Assembly: GCA_964593585.1 (NCBI GenBank)
Contig: CAZQIZ010000026.1
Location: 1 to 34,866, forward strand
Direction: 5' to 3'
DNA length: 34,866 bases
DNA from: JACQFV01 sp964593585
GTDB lineage: Bacteria > Zixibacteria > MSB-5A5 > WJJR01
In this document: positions 15,850-24,063 of the stretch, piece after piece
Layout of the letters: each line of letters opens with the position of its first letter
Numbering within the stretch: position 1 is the first letter of the stretch
Position numbers and translations under genes: made by a program
Notes under the pieces: model-generated
What the model saw: only the letters and a program-made list of their open reading frames with translations
The model's database searches: none
What the model was told of the DNA's origin: nothing

Positions 15850-17181
15850 ATGGACTATCCCATCCTCGACACCGGCCCGCTGGGGCCGTCGACCTTGATC
15901 GCCGCCGTGGCGATTGTCCATGTGCTGATCGCGCAGTTTGCCGTCGGCGCCGGCATCGCCACGCCGTGGCTGGAATCGCGGGCGCTGCGGCGCAACGATG
16001 CCGTGCTGCTCAACTTCCTGGCCCGCTACGCCCGCTTCCTGATCCTGCTGTCGTTTGTCGGTGGCGCGGTCACCGGTGTCGGCATCTGGTTTGTCGTCGG
16101 GTTGATCTCGCCGGAAACGATTTCGCTGCTCTTGCGGCAGTTTGTCTGGGGCTGGGCGACCGAGTGGGTCTTCTTCCTGGTCGAGATCATCTCCGGCTAT
16201 GTCTACTATTTCTACTGGGGCCGGATGGATCCGAAGACGCATGTAAAGGTCGGCTGGATCTATGCCGCCTCGGCGTGGGGATCGCTTTTCATCATCAACG
16301 GCATCCTCACCTTCATGCTGACACCCGGAGAGTGGCTGGCCAACGGCTCCTTCTGGAGCGGCTGGCTCAACCCGACATCGTGGCCGTCGCTGGTGTTGCG
16401 CACCATTTCCAGTCTCTCGCTGGCCGGGTTGTTCATCGCCGTGGTCGCCAATCTGCAGAAGGACATGACCGGCGAGGACCGGCGTCACATCATTAATGAG
16501 GGGTCGGTCTTCCTCGTGCCGCTGGCGCTGATGATTCCGGTGTCGCTGTGGTACTTCGCCGCCGCCCCGGCCACATCGACGCAACTGGTGGTCGGCGGCG
16601 CGGTCGCCATGTCGCTCTTTTTTGCCTTCGGCATCATCGCCTCGACACTCATCGGCGCCTACGCCTATTGGGGACTGCTGAAGAACAAACGCTCGGTGCA
16701 TCTGGAAACCGCGCTTCTGCTCACCGGGATCGCGCTCATCGCCACCGGCTCGATGGAGTATGTGCGCGAGGGCATCCGCAAACCGTACACGGTCTACCAT
16801 TACCTCTACGCCAATGGGCTGACCACCGGGCGGATCGCCGCGATCAACCGGGATGGCTTTTTCGCCGCGCCGCCGGTGATCGCGCGCGGGAAAAATCCCG
16901 ACGCGCTCACTCCAATCGAGCGCGGCCGCATCATCTACGATGTCCAGTGCCAGCGTTGTCATGCGGTCGACGGCTACAACGCGATCCGTCCGTTGGTCGC
17001 CAACTGGACGGTCGAAATGATCCGCGACAACACGCGGCAGTTGCACCGGCTGCGCGGGTACATGCCGCCCTTTGCCGGCACCAAGCGGGACCTCGAGGAT
17101 CTGGTGGCCTTCCTGGCCTCGTTGCGATCCGATGAATGGGAGCAGATTCACCGCCCGCCGAACCCGGAGGGACAGCGATGA
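15850..17181 (+). CDS. bd-like quinol oxidase subunit I fused to a cytochrome c domain
   Basis: The 443-residue product has a CydA-like membrane part (about 1-320, eight or nine helices) and a C-terminal c-type heme domain (about 345-435). In the membrane part, His24 in IVHVLIAQFAVGAG sits where CydA has a heme-ligating histidine. WGWATEWVFFLVEI offers conserved glutamates, and SMEYVREGIRKPY matches the CydA motif around the heme region. The heme c site is CQRCH at residues 367-371, with a probable methionine ligand in YMPPFAGTKRD. No standard CydB follows; the partner at 17178 overlaps it by 4 bp. This fits the divergent bd-family oxidases with fused cytochrome c. Whether it reduces oxygen is inferred. 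Confidence 0.82.
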   Translation: MDYPILDTGPLGPSTLIAAVAIVHVLIAQFAVGAGIATPWLESRALRRNDAVLLNFLARYARFLILLSFVGGAVTGVGIWFVVGLISPETISLLLRQFVWGWATEWVFFLVEIISGYVYYFYWGRMDPKTHVKVGWIYAASAWGSLFIINGILTFMLTPGEWLANGSFWSGWLNPTSWPSLVLRTISSLSLAGLFIAVVANLQKDMTGEDRRHIINEGSVFLVPLALMIPVSLWYFAAAPATSTQLVVGGAVAMSLFFAFGIIASTLIGAYAYWGLLKNKRSVHLETALLLTGIALIATGSMEYVREGIRKPYTVYHYLYANGLTTGRIAAINRDGFFAAPPVIARGKNPDALTPIERGRIIYDVQCQRCHAVDGYNAIRPLVANWTVEMIRDNTRQLHRLRGYMPPFAGTKRDLEDLVAFLASLRSDEWEQIHRPPNPEGQR

Positions 17182-18182
17182 TCGGCGGACACGATCCGAT
17201 GGCCATGCCGGCCCCGCCCCAGATTCTGCTGTTTCTCCTGGGATTGACCTTCGTGCTGCATCTGACGATGCTCGGCCTCCTGTTCGCCTCGCTGTGGGCG
17301 CGCGCCGGCGCCGAATGGGGACGCCCGGCGGGTTATGATACCCAGCGCGTGCACCGCGCCGGCGTGGTCGGCATGTCGATGACCATCACCATGGGTGTGC
17401 CGCCGCTATTGTTCGTGCAGGTGCTCTACGGGAAGTACTTCTACGCCTCCTCAATCAGCATCGGCTTCCCCTGGCTGGCGATTGTCGGCTACCTCCTGGT
17501 GGGATTTTATGCGATGTACTGGGCACAGTGGGCGTGGATGCGTCATCAGGGACCATCGTGGACGGGCAAGTTGTCCTGGCTTCTAACCGTCCTGTGCGTG
17601 ATCGCCATCGGCTTTACCTATTCATGGAATCACCTGAAGTCGTTGTCGGCGACACCCTGGACTCATGATGTCTTCCGCCCCGATGCGCTGCTACGCTTAA
17701 GCGGATACTTCGGGGCCGCGTTGATCGGCTCGGCCGCCTGGGCCTCATGGCTGGGGGGCAATTGGCGTGTCGATCACCGTCTGCCGCGCGGAACCGGAAT
17801 CGCGGCGTTGGTCGGCGGTGCGGGACTTCTGATCTGGACGTTGATTTCCGACTACGCATCCTCCGGGGTCTTCGTCATCGATCGTCCCCTGCAGATGATC
17901 GCGGCGTTCACCTCGCTTGTGGCCGGCGCGTTGGTGGTGGCCAACCGCGGCGGAGGCCTGACCCGCTGGCTGTTGACCATCGGGGCGCCGCTGGGCATGT
18001 TAGGCCTACTGGTTCAGCGCGAGACCTGGCGTCTGGCCGCCCTCGGGCCCCTCCATTCTCCGTTCGCCGAAACCGCGCGCACACAATGGAGCGCGGTGGC
18101 CCTCTTCGCCGCCACCTTCATCCTCGGTCTCGGCGTCCTGCTCTGGCTGCTCTCGCAGATTCGCCGGCTGCGGCCGCGATAG
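17178..18182 (+). CDS. Membrane partner subunit of the bd-like oxidase
   Basis: The 334-residue product is strongly hydrophobic, with about nine helices. Visible segments include GMSMTITMGVPPLLFVQVLYGKYFYASSI (split here: GMSMTITMG, then VPPLLFVQVLYG), FYAMYWAQWAWMRHQG and SDYASSGVFVIDRPLQMIAAF. It has no CxxCH heme site and does not look like standard CydB. GGAGG at 17166-17170 lies 7 bp before the ATG, which overlaps the upstream stop as ATGA. This indicates translational coupling and a stoichiometric partner. I recognise it only as the companion of bd-like subunit I proteins with heme c. It may itself be a diverged CydA relative. Confidence 0.6.
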   Translation: MIGGHDPMAMPAPPQILLFLLGLTFVLHLTMLGLLFASLWARAGAEWGRPAGYDTQRVHRAGVVGMSMTITMGVPPLLFVQVLYGKYFYASSISIGFPWLAIVGYLLVGFYAMYWAQWAWMRHQGPSWTGKLSWLLTVLCVIAIGFTYSWNHLKSLSATPWTHDVFRPDALLRLSGYFGAALIGSAAWASWLGGNWRVDHRLPRGTGIAALVGGAGLLIWTLISDYASSGVFVIDRPLQMIAAFTSLVAGALVVANRGGGLTRWLLTIGAPLGMLGLLVQRETWRLAALGPLHSPFAETARTQWSAVALFAATFILGLGVLLWLLSQIRRLRPR

Positions 18183-18221
18183 GCCGCTGACGATCCCGGC
18201 CGGCGGTGTTATCATAGGACC

Positions 18222-18866
18222 GTGACCAGCGTATCCTATGACAGCGACGATTGTCTGCGCGCACCGGCCGCGCCGGCGACGGCGTCGATTCTGGTCCTCG
18301 GCTCCAAATTCCTCGCCGTGCTTGCCCCCGCCGCTTCCGAGGAGGAGGCGATGGGGGTGCTGAAAGAACGCTCGCGCCGCTACCCCGATGCCTCGCATCA
18401 TTGCTGGGGACTGCGGGTGGGACGTCCCGCAACCCTCATCGAGCGCTCCACCGACGCGGGCGAGCCAAACGGGACCGCCGGACGTCCCATCCTCGATGCA
18501 TTGCGTCACGCGCAGTTGGAGAATGCCGTCTGCGTCGTGACCCGTTACTTTGGCGGGACGAAGCTGGGGACCGGCGGACTGGCGCGCGCCTATGGCGATG
18601 CCGCCAACGCCGCGATCGCCGCCGCCACGATCATCGAACAACAGGTGATGCGGGTGGTCCACATAGACTTTGAGCACGAACGCACCGGCGCGGTCTACCG
18701 GGCGATGGAAGAATTTGGCGTGATCCTGCGCGAGGGGCGTTACGATGAACGCGCCCACGGGATTCTACAGGTGCCAGTATCGAAGACCGATGCCCTGCGC
18801 GCGCGGATCGCCGGGCTGGCTCACTCCGGCATCGACTGGCGCGAAGGAGACCTGATTCTGGTATGA
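18222..18866 (+). CDS. YigZ/IMPACT-family protein
   Basis: The 214-residue product has the UPF0029 (IMPACT) signature in its first half: STDAGEPNGTAGRPIL (about 78-93) and VVTRYFGGTKLGTGGLARAY (about 106-125). The C-terminal ferredoxin-like domain follows (about 140-214). Eukaryotic IMPACT modulates the Gcn2 stress kinase. The bacterial YigZ role is not settled, though ribosome or RNA binding has been proposed. The start is GTG at 18222, 39 bp after the oxidase partner gene. The stop overlaps the next ATG as ATGA, so the phosphatase gene is translationally coupled. Confidence 0.88.
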   Translation: MTSVSYDSDDCLRAPAAPATASILVLGSKFLAVLAPAASEEEAMGVLKERSRRYPDASHHCWGLRVGRPATLIERSTDAGEPNGTAGRPILDALRHAQLENAVCVVTRYFGGTKLGTGGLARAYGDAANAAIAAATIIEQQVMRVVHIDFEHERTGAVYRAMEEFGVILREGRYDERAHGILQVPVSKTDALRARIAGLAHSGIDWREGDLILV

Positions 18867-19468
18867 TCGAGACGCTCCAGCAGATTGATGTCTGGCTCTT
18901 GCATGCGCTCAACAGCGGCGTGTCCAACACCGTCTTCGATTGGCTGATGCCCTGGGCCACTGAACTGCGCCATTGGGCGCCCTTCATTATAGGGGGGCTG
19001 TTGGCGCTGGCCATCTTCGGCGGCGGCAAGGGACGCGGCGCGGTGCTGATGGCGATCATCCTCATCACCGCCACCGATCAACTCTCGTCGCATCTGATCA
19101 AACCGCTGATCGCCCGGCCCCGGCCCTGCCACGATGTCGAAGGGTTGCGCGTGATCTATCGCTGCGGCCGGACATTCGCCTTCCCCTCCAGCCATGCCAG
19201 CAATTCGATGGCGGCGGCCATCTTTTTCGGCCTCTTGTACCGGCGCTGGCTGTGGCCCCTGGTCGGGCTGTCGTTCCTGGTGTCGTATTCGCGCATCTAC
19301 CTCGGCATCCATTACCCCTTCGACACGCTCGCCGGCTGGATCCTCGGCGGCGGACTGGCGGTGGCGGCGTATTGCCTGTATCAAAAGCTGGTTCGCGTCT
19401 GGCTGAATCGTTATCGTCTCTTCCGCCAGACATTGCCCGTTTCAGACGGAAGGGAATCGTCCGCATGA
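18863..19468 (+). CDS. PAP2-family membrane phosphatase
   Basis: The 201-residue product has five or six helices and the three-part PAP2 signature. These are KPLIARPRP (about 78-86), FPSSHASNS (about 104-112) and SRIYLGIHYPFDTLAG (about 140-155), which supply the phosphate-binding Lys/Arg, the serine-histidine pair and the catalytic histidine. Relatives dephosphorylate undecaprenyl diphosphate or phospholipids such as phosphatidylglycerol phosphate; the substrate here is unknown. It overlaps yigZ upstream and modA downstream by 4 bp each. The product ends with a short basic tail after the last helix. Confidence 0.9.
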   Translation: MIETLQQIDVWLLHALNSGVSNTVFDWLMPWATELRHWAPFIIGGLLALAIFGGGKGRGAVLMAIILITATDQLSSHLIKPLIARPRPCHDVEGLRVIYRCGRTFAFPSSHASNSMAAAIFFGLLYRRWLWPLVGLSFLVSYSRIYLGIHYPFDTLAGWILGGGLAVAAYCLYQKLVRVWLNRYRLFRQTLPVSDGRESSA

Positions 19469-20226
19469 GATCGTTTCTCGTTGTGGTGATGGTGTTGCTG
19501 GCGACCACGGCCGCAGCACAGGACAAAGAACCGCTCCTGGTGTTTGCGGCGGCATCGTTGAGCGGGCCGCTGGATTCGCTCGCGGACGATTACCTCGCCC
19601 GCACCGGCCATCCGGTGCTGATCGCCTATGGCGCCTCGGGCACGCTGGCGCAGCAAATTCAGATCGGCGCCGATGTCGACTTGTTCATCTCGGCCGACAC
19701 GGCTTGGGTGATGCGTCTGGTCAATGAGCGCAGCGCCCCGGTCCGGCGCTGGCTCCCCTTCCTGCGCAACCGTCTTGTGCTGGTCACCGCGTCCGGGCCG
19801 GATCAACGAATGCTCACTCTCGATTCACTCAACAGCGCCGCCATCGGCAGGATCGCCATCGCCGATCCGGAGGCGGCGCCGGCAGGACGGTACGCCCGCG
19901 CCTACCTGCAGCGGGCCGGACTCTATGACCGACTGCGCGGCAAACTGGTCATCCAGGAGGATGTGCGCGGGGTGGTGCACGCCGTGCGACTGGGTGTCGC
20001 CGATGTCGGCTTCGTCTACGCCAGCGATGTGGCCACCGGCAACCTGCGTGTTATCGCCACGGTGCCCGACTCGCTTCATCCGCCGATCGTATACGGTCTC
20101 ACGGTGATGCGCGGCGGGCAGGCGGAAGCGACAGATGGATTGGTGAAATATCTGACCGGCGCCGCGGCAGCGCGCGCCTTTGAGGCCGCCGGTTTCATCA
20201 CCGAAAGCGCCACTTTCAACCGGTAA
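19465..20226 (+). CDS. modA: Molybdate-type ABC transporter substrate-binding protein
   Basis: ModA binds molybdate or tungstate outside the membrane for import. The 253-residue product has a signal peptide (MRSFLVVVMVLLATTAAAQ, with cleavage near residue 19). The classic ModA start of the mature chain follows (LLVFAAASLSGPLDSLA), then IAYGASGTLAQQIQIGADVDLFIS and IADPEAAPAGRYA, both in ligand-binding regions. VQ-type pocket residues are less certain. The ATG overlaps the stop of the phosphatase gene. modB follows 6 bp later. No modC follows. Confidence 0.9.
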   Translation: MRSFLVVVMVLLATTAAAQDKEPLLVFAAASLSGPLDSLADDYLARTGHPVLIAYGASGTLAQQIQIGADVDLFISADTAWVMRLVNERSAPVRRWLPFLRNRLVLVTASGPDQRMLTLDSLNSAAIGRIAIADPEAAPAGRYARAYLQRAGLYDRLRGKLVIQEDVRGVVHAVRLGVADVGFVYASDVATGNLRVIATVPDSLHPPIVYGLTVMRGGQAEATDGLVKYLTGAAAARAFEAAGFITESATFNR

Positions 20227-20232
20227 CGCCGT

Positions 20233-20913
20233 ATGACTCCCGCCGATTGGTCCGCCGTTCGACTCTCGCTGCTGGTGGCGCTGGGCGCGATTGCCTGGAT
20301 TCTGCCATTGGCGCTGGCGGCCGGGTGGTGGCTGGGACGCGGCCATCATCGCTGGCGTCCGCTCTGGGAAACACTGGTCGCCCTACCGTTGGTCTTGCCG
20401 CCGGTGGTGGTGGGATTTACGGTGCTGTACCTATGCGCGCCGAAGGGACCGCTGGCGGGATTGTGGTCGGCGCTGGGCGGCTCGCCGGCGTTCACGCCCT
20501 ATGGCGCGATCATCGCCGCCGGCGTGGTCGCCTTCCCCTTCCTGGCGCGCAGCGCCGCGGCCGGATTCGGCAGCGTCGATGACCGTCTGGTGGCAGCGGC
20601 CGCGGGATTCGGCGCCGGCCCCTGGATGATCGCCCGCAAGATCATCTGGCCGCAGGCCAAGCCCGCCCTCTGGTCGGGGATTGTGCTGGCCTTTGGACGC
20701 GCCCTCGGCGAATTCGGCGCGACCGTGATCGTCGCCGGCAACATCCCCGGACTGACGCAGACCATTCCCTCGGCGATCTACCAGCGGGTGCAGGTTGGCG
20801 ACAACGCCGCCGCCGGTCGGCTGGTGCTGGTCTCCGTCGTCCTGGCGCTGGTCACCATCGGCTGGGCCACCGCCCTGGTTCACCGGAAGCGGCCATGTGC
20901 CGACATGGAATGA
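20233..20913 (+). CDS. modB: Molybdate-type ABC transporter permease
   Basis: ModB forms the membrane channel of the molybdate importer. The 226-residue product has about five or six helices. The typical segments are ALPLVLPPVVVGFTVLYL (about 51-68), the cytoplasmic coupling loop AAGFGAGPWMIARKIIWPQA (about 128-147), which normally docks to the ATPase, and FGRALGEFGATVIVAGNIPG (about 155-174). The ATPase gene modC, usually next, is replaced by a sugar-nucleotide dehydratase gene 1 bp downstream. An ATPase encoded elsewhere would be needed for function. Confidence 0.9.
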   Translation: MTPADWSAVRLSLLVALGAIAWILPLALAAGWWLGRGHHRWRPLWETLVALPLVLPPVVVGFTVLYLCAPKGPLAGLWSALGGSPAFTPYGAIIAAGVVAFPFLARSAAAGFGSVDDRLVAAAAGFGAGPWMIARKIIWPQAKPALWSGIVLAFGRALGEFGATVIVAGNIPGLTQTIPSAIYQRVQVGDNAAAGRLVLVSVVLALVTIGWATALVHRKRPCADME

Positions 20914-20914
20914 T

Positions 20915-21916
20915 ATGGGGTACTTTTCCGACCGTCGGGTTCTCGTCACCGGCGCCGCCGGCTTCATCGGCTCGCACCTGACGCAGCGTGTCGCGCAGGA
21001 CGGCGCGCAAGTCCGCGCGTTGCTGCGCTATGACTCGCAGAACCGGATCGGCCATCTGGCGGAACTGACCGAGTCCGAGCGCGGTCGTGTCGAGATCATC
21101 CGCGGCGACCTCAAGGACCCCGAGGCGGTGGCGCAGGCGGTCGCCGGCTGCGACACGGTCTTCCATCTCGGCGCCCTCATCGCGATTCCGTTCTCGTACC
21201 AGAACCCGACTGATTACGTGCAGACCAACACGCTGGGCACGCTGCATGTCCTCAATGCCTGCCGTCGCCATGGCGTGCGCCGGCTCGTTCACACTTCGAC
21301 ATCGGAAGTCTACGGCACCGCGCGACGTGTCCCGATCACGCTGGACCACCCGCGTCAGGCGCAGTCCCCCTACTCGGCCTCGAAGATCGCCGCCGACGCG
21401 CTGGCGGCCTCGTACGCCTGCTCCTTCGATCTGCCCGTGGTGATTCTGCGTCCGTTCAACACCTACGGTCCGCGGCAATCGCCGCGCGCGGTCATCCCGA
21501 CGATCGTGCGTCAGGCGCTGGTCGGCGAGATGGTGCGTCTGGGGGCCACCCATCCGACCCGCGATTTCCTCTTTGTCAGCGACACGGTGGCCGGCTTCCT
21601 CGCCGCGGCCTCGGCGGATCTGGCGCCGGGCACAGAGCTGCAGATCGGCACCGGCATTGAGACCGGCATCGCCGATGTGGTCGCGCTGGTCGGCCGATTG
21701 CTGAACAGGACGCTGCGCATCACAACCGAGGAGAAACGCCTGCGGCCGGAGGCCTCGGAGGTCGAGCGGCTGGTGTGCGATTTCACGGTCGCGCGCGCGA
21801 CAACCGGCTGGGAACCGCGTGTATCGCTCGCCGACGGCCTCGGACAGGTCATCGCATGGATGCGCGCGCATCAGAGCGACACACCCACTCCCGAGATTCA
21901 TCAATACACGGTCTGA
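20915..21916 (+). CDS. LegB-like NAD-dependent sugar-nucleotide 4,6-dehydratase (SDR family)
   Basis: The 333-residue product is an extended short-chain dehydrogenase. It has the NAD-binding TGAAGFIGSH (about 12-21), the HTSTSEVYG serine/threonine segment (about 125-133), and catalytic Tyr153 and Lys157 in SPYSASK. The stretches LIAIPFSYQNPTDYVQTNT and RPFNTYGPRQSPRAVIPTI closely recall LegB dehydratases, which act on UDP-GlcNAc in legionaminic acid synthesis, but no other genes of that pathway are nearby. UDP-glucose epimerase or GDP-mannose dehydratase activity cannot be ruled out. The ATG at 20915 begins 1 bp after the modB stop. The gene ends the coupled plus-strand group. Confidence 0.8.
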   Translation: MGYFSDRRVLVTGAAGFIGSHLTQRVAQDGAQVRALLRYDSQNRIGHLAELTESERGRVEIIRGDLKDPEAVAQAVAGCDTVFHLGALIAIPFSYQNPTDYVQTNTLGTLHVLNACRRHGVRRLVHTSTSEVYGTARRVPITLDHPRQAQSPYSASKIAADALAASYACSFDLPVVILRPFNTYGPRQSPRAVIPTIVRQALVGEMVRLGATHPTRDFLFVSDTVAGFLAAASADLAPGTELQIGTGIETGIADVVALVGRLLNRTLRITTEEKRLRPEASEVERLVCDFTVARATTGWEPRVSLADGLGQVIAWMRAHQSDTPTPEIHQYTV

Positions 21917-21932
21917 TGTCGCGCCCGTGCGG

Positions 21933-23117
21933 TCAGGCAATCGCCTGCAACAGCCCGGCGCAGACCAGGCCGCCGTAGATTCCGAGGATATTCCCCAGCA
22001 CGCCCAACAGTAGTCCCACCGGCGCCAGCGACGGCTGGTAGACCGAGGCGACAATCGGCGCCGAGACCACACCGCCGATGTTGGCCTGCGATCCGGTGGC
22101 GATCAGAAACATTGGCGCTTTCAGTAGACGGCCGCCGAGGAAGATGATCGCGCCGTGGATGGCCACCCAGACACAGCCAACCAAGAGGAACAACGGCGCC
22201 TGCACCACGGCGCGCAGATCGGCCTGCGCGCCGATCGTGGTCAACAGCAGATAGAGAAAGAAGTTGCCGATGTGCGAGGCGCCCACCGACTCCAGTCGCG
22301 CCAGACGGGTAAATGAGAGCAGGATACCCGCGGTCGATGAGAGGATGATCGCCCAGCCGAAGGCATTGATGATTCTCCCGATCGGAGGCAGCCATGCGCC
22401 CAGTTTGAGCGAGGCCAGACCGATGGCGAATCCCAGCGACAGGATGATCGCCAAATCGACAAACTCGATGGGACGGCGCTGCGACGACTGGAACTCAGCC
22501 AGCCGCTGGTTGAGTTGATCGACAATGGTGCGGTCCACACGGAAGCGGCGGTCGATCCGATCCTGAAATGCGGAAGCGGTCATCACCAGCCCCATCCAGC
22601 CGTAACCCACGATCGTGTCGACCACGATCATGATTCCGAAGATTCCCTCGGGGCAGTTGATCGATTCCTTGATCGCCACCATGTTCGAGGAGCCGCCGAT
22701 CCACGATCCCGACAGCGCCGCCATGCCCATCCAGGTGTCATCCGGCAGCCAGGACTTGAACAACAAAAAGGCGATTGGCGCGCCGATGATCACGCCGGCG
22801 GTGCCGAAAAGAAAAGTGCCGATCGCCTTGGGCCCCAGACGCCCTAGCGACTTCAAATCCACCGACAACAGCAGCAGGACCAGCGCGGTCGGCAACAGCA
22901 GGTTCTTGACCCAATCGTAAAGCGGCGATGATTTCGGAAAGATCCCCAGCGAGGTGCCCAGCATCGGCAGGAAGTAGAGCCAGATGATCGGCGGCAGGTA
23001 GTTGAACAGCCGCCCCAGCGGCGTATGGGCTTTGATCGCGTAGATGCCGCCGACGATCAGCATGAACACAGCCAGCAGAACCGGCCAGTCGGTGATCGGC
23101 GCCGGTGGTGTTTCCAT
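21933..23117 (-). CDS. DUF819-family integral membrane protein
   Basis: The 394-residue product has about ten helices and the DUF819 (YjcL-like) hallmarks: LSGSWIGGSSNMVAIKE (about 135-151) and a related ATGSQANIGGVVSAPIVAS near 345-363. The two halves look like an internal duplication, as in transporter folds. The substrate is unknown. It is transcribed alone and faces the sugar dehydratase gene with a 16-bp gap. A divergent regulator gene starts 239 bp away, but a regulatory link is only a guess. Confidence 0.85.
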   Translation of the reverse strand: METPPAPITDWPVLLAVFMLIVGGIYAIKAHTPLGRLFNYLPPIIWLYFLPMLGTSLGIFPKSSPLYDWVKNLLLPTALVLLLLSVDLKSLGRLGPKAIGTFLFGTAGVIIGAPIAFLLFKSWLPDDTWMGMAALSGSWIGGSSNMVAIKESINCPEGIFGIMIVVDTIVGYGWMGLVMTASAFQDRIDRRFRVDRTIVDQLNQRLAEFQSSQRRPIEFVDLAIILSLGFAIGLASLKLGAWLPPIGRIINAFGWAIILSSTAGILLSFTRLARLESVGASHIGNFFLYLLLTTIGAQADLRAVVQAPLFLLVGCVWVAIHGAIIFLGGRLLKAPMFLIATGSQANIGGVVSAPIVASVYQPSLAPVGLLLGVLGNILGIYGGLVCAGLLQAIA

Positions 23118-23173
23118 GCGGCAATTAAGAGAGATTCTGTCGTCGCGCCCAAGGGAATCGCGTCAAGGGAATG

Positions 23174-23201
23174 AGAATACCTTGGTATAATCCAAGTTAA
23201 A
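23174..23201. promoter_or_regulatory. Candidate promoter/operator between the DUF819 and DtxR-family genes
   Basis: The palindrome CTTGG-TATAAT-CCAAG lies at 23181-23196. On the minus strand it fills the 16-bp spacer between TTTAAC (23196-23201) and TATTCT (23174-23179), a possible promoter of the DUF819 gene. On the plus strand its centre is a perfect TATAAT (23186-23191), but no good -35 precedes it. A dyad over a promoter beside a metal-regulator gene suggests an operator; this is an inference. The rest of 23118-23356 is AT-richer without other clear signals. Confidence 0.35.
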
Positions 23202-23356
23202 CCTCAGATTAGAAACTTTCCGGAGCCCAACTCCGGGATTGCCCGTACAACCTCCGACCGGAAAACAAGTTATGATATTGATCATTGAGGACAAACTTGC
23301 GATTAGACAGATCGTATTCCAATCAGCGTAGTTAATTTCAATGAAAGGATGATTTA

Positions 23357-24058
23357 GTGGAAGTTAAATTGTCGCCGACGCTGCGAGGATACGTGACGGC
23401 CATCTATAAGCTGCAGCGGAAAACCGGCTGGGCCTCGACTGGTGAAGTGGCCCGCCATCTCGGCGTCACCGACGCGGCCGTCACCCAAATGGTGCGGCGC
23501 ATGGGACACAGCCACCTGGTGCGTCATCGTGCCTACCGCGGCGTCTGCCTGACTGAAAAGGGTCAGCGAATCGCCATCGAGATGATCCGTCACCACCGCC
23601 TGTTGGAGACCTTCTTCTACAAGATCGTCGGGATGCCTTGGGACCAGGTCCACGCCGAAGCGGAGCGTTTGCAGGCCTACATCTCGCCGGAATTGGAAAG
23701 CCGCATCGATGCCCTGCTGGGCTTTCCGCAGTTTGATCCGCATGGCAGCCCGATTCCCTCGGCCGACGGCGTCATGCCCGAGGTGACCTACCACCCGTTG
23801 CATGAAGTGGCGACGGTCGGCGAGCGCTACATCTTCACACGCGTCTCGGACCGCGATCCGCGTTTGTTGCGCTACCTCGATTCGCTGCCGCTCAAATTGG
23901 GCGCGGAGCTGACGGTCGAGGAGATGATGCCGTTTGATGGACCGATCACGGTCTTTGACGGCGCGCGTCGCTTTGCGCTCAGCCGCGAAGTGGCGCGGCA
24001 CTTGTTTGTCGTCAACGCCAAACCCGAGCCAGCCGCCGCGCCGACACCGTCCGCGTAA
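23357..24058 (+). CDS. DtxR/MntR-family metal-dependent transcriptional regulator
   Basis: The 233-residue product starts with GTG. It has a winged helix (about 5-70) with GEVARHLGVTDAAVTQMVRRM as the recognition region (quoted from residue 23). A dimerisation and metal domain follows (about 72-145) with HHRLLETFFYKIVG and AEAERLQAYISPELESRID. A C-terminal SH3-like (FeoA-type) domain spans about 150-225. Family members sense iron or manganese and repress or activate metal genes. The ATPase gene begins 5 bp after its stop, so this regulator probably controls metal efflux. The sensed metal cannot be assigned from the sequence. Confidence 0.88.
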   Translation: MEVKLSPTLRGYVTAIYKLQRKTGWASTGEVARHLGVTDAAVTQMVRRMGHSHLVRHRAYRGVCLTEKGQRIAIEMIRHHRLLETFFYKIVGMPWDQVHAEAERLQAYISPELESRIDALLGFPQFDPHGSPIPSADGVMPEVTYHPLHEVATVGERYIFTRVSDRDPRLLRYLDSLPLKLGAELTVEEMMPFDGPITVFDGARRFALSREVARHLFVVNAKPEPAAAPTPSA

Positions 24059-24063
24059 CCGTC

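Noticed and set aside
18973..19464. Long in-frame extension upstream of modA
   Set aside because: It overlaps the PAP2 gene in another frame; the ModA signal peptide begins at 19465.
20795..20914. In-frame extension upstream of the sugar dehydratase
   Set aside because: It overlaps modB; the NAD-binding fold begins directly after the ATG at 20915.
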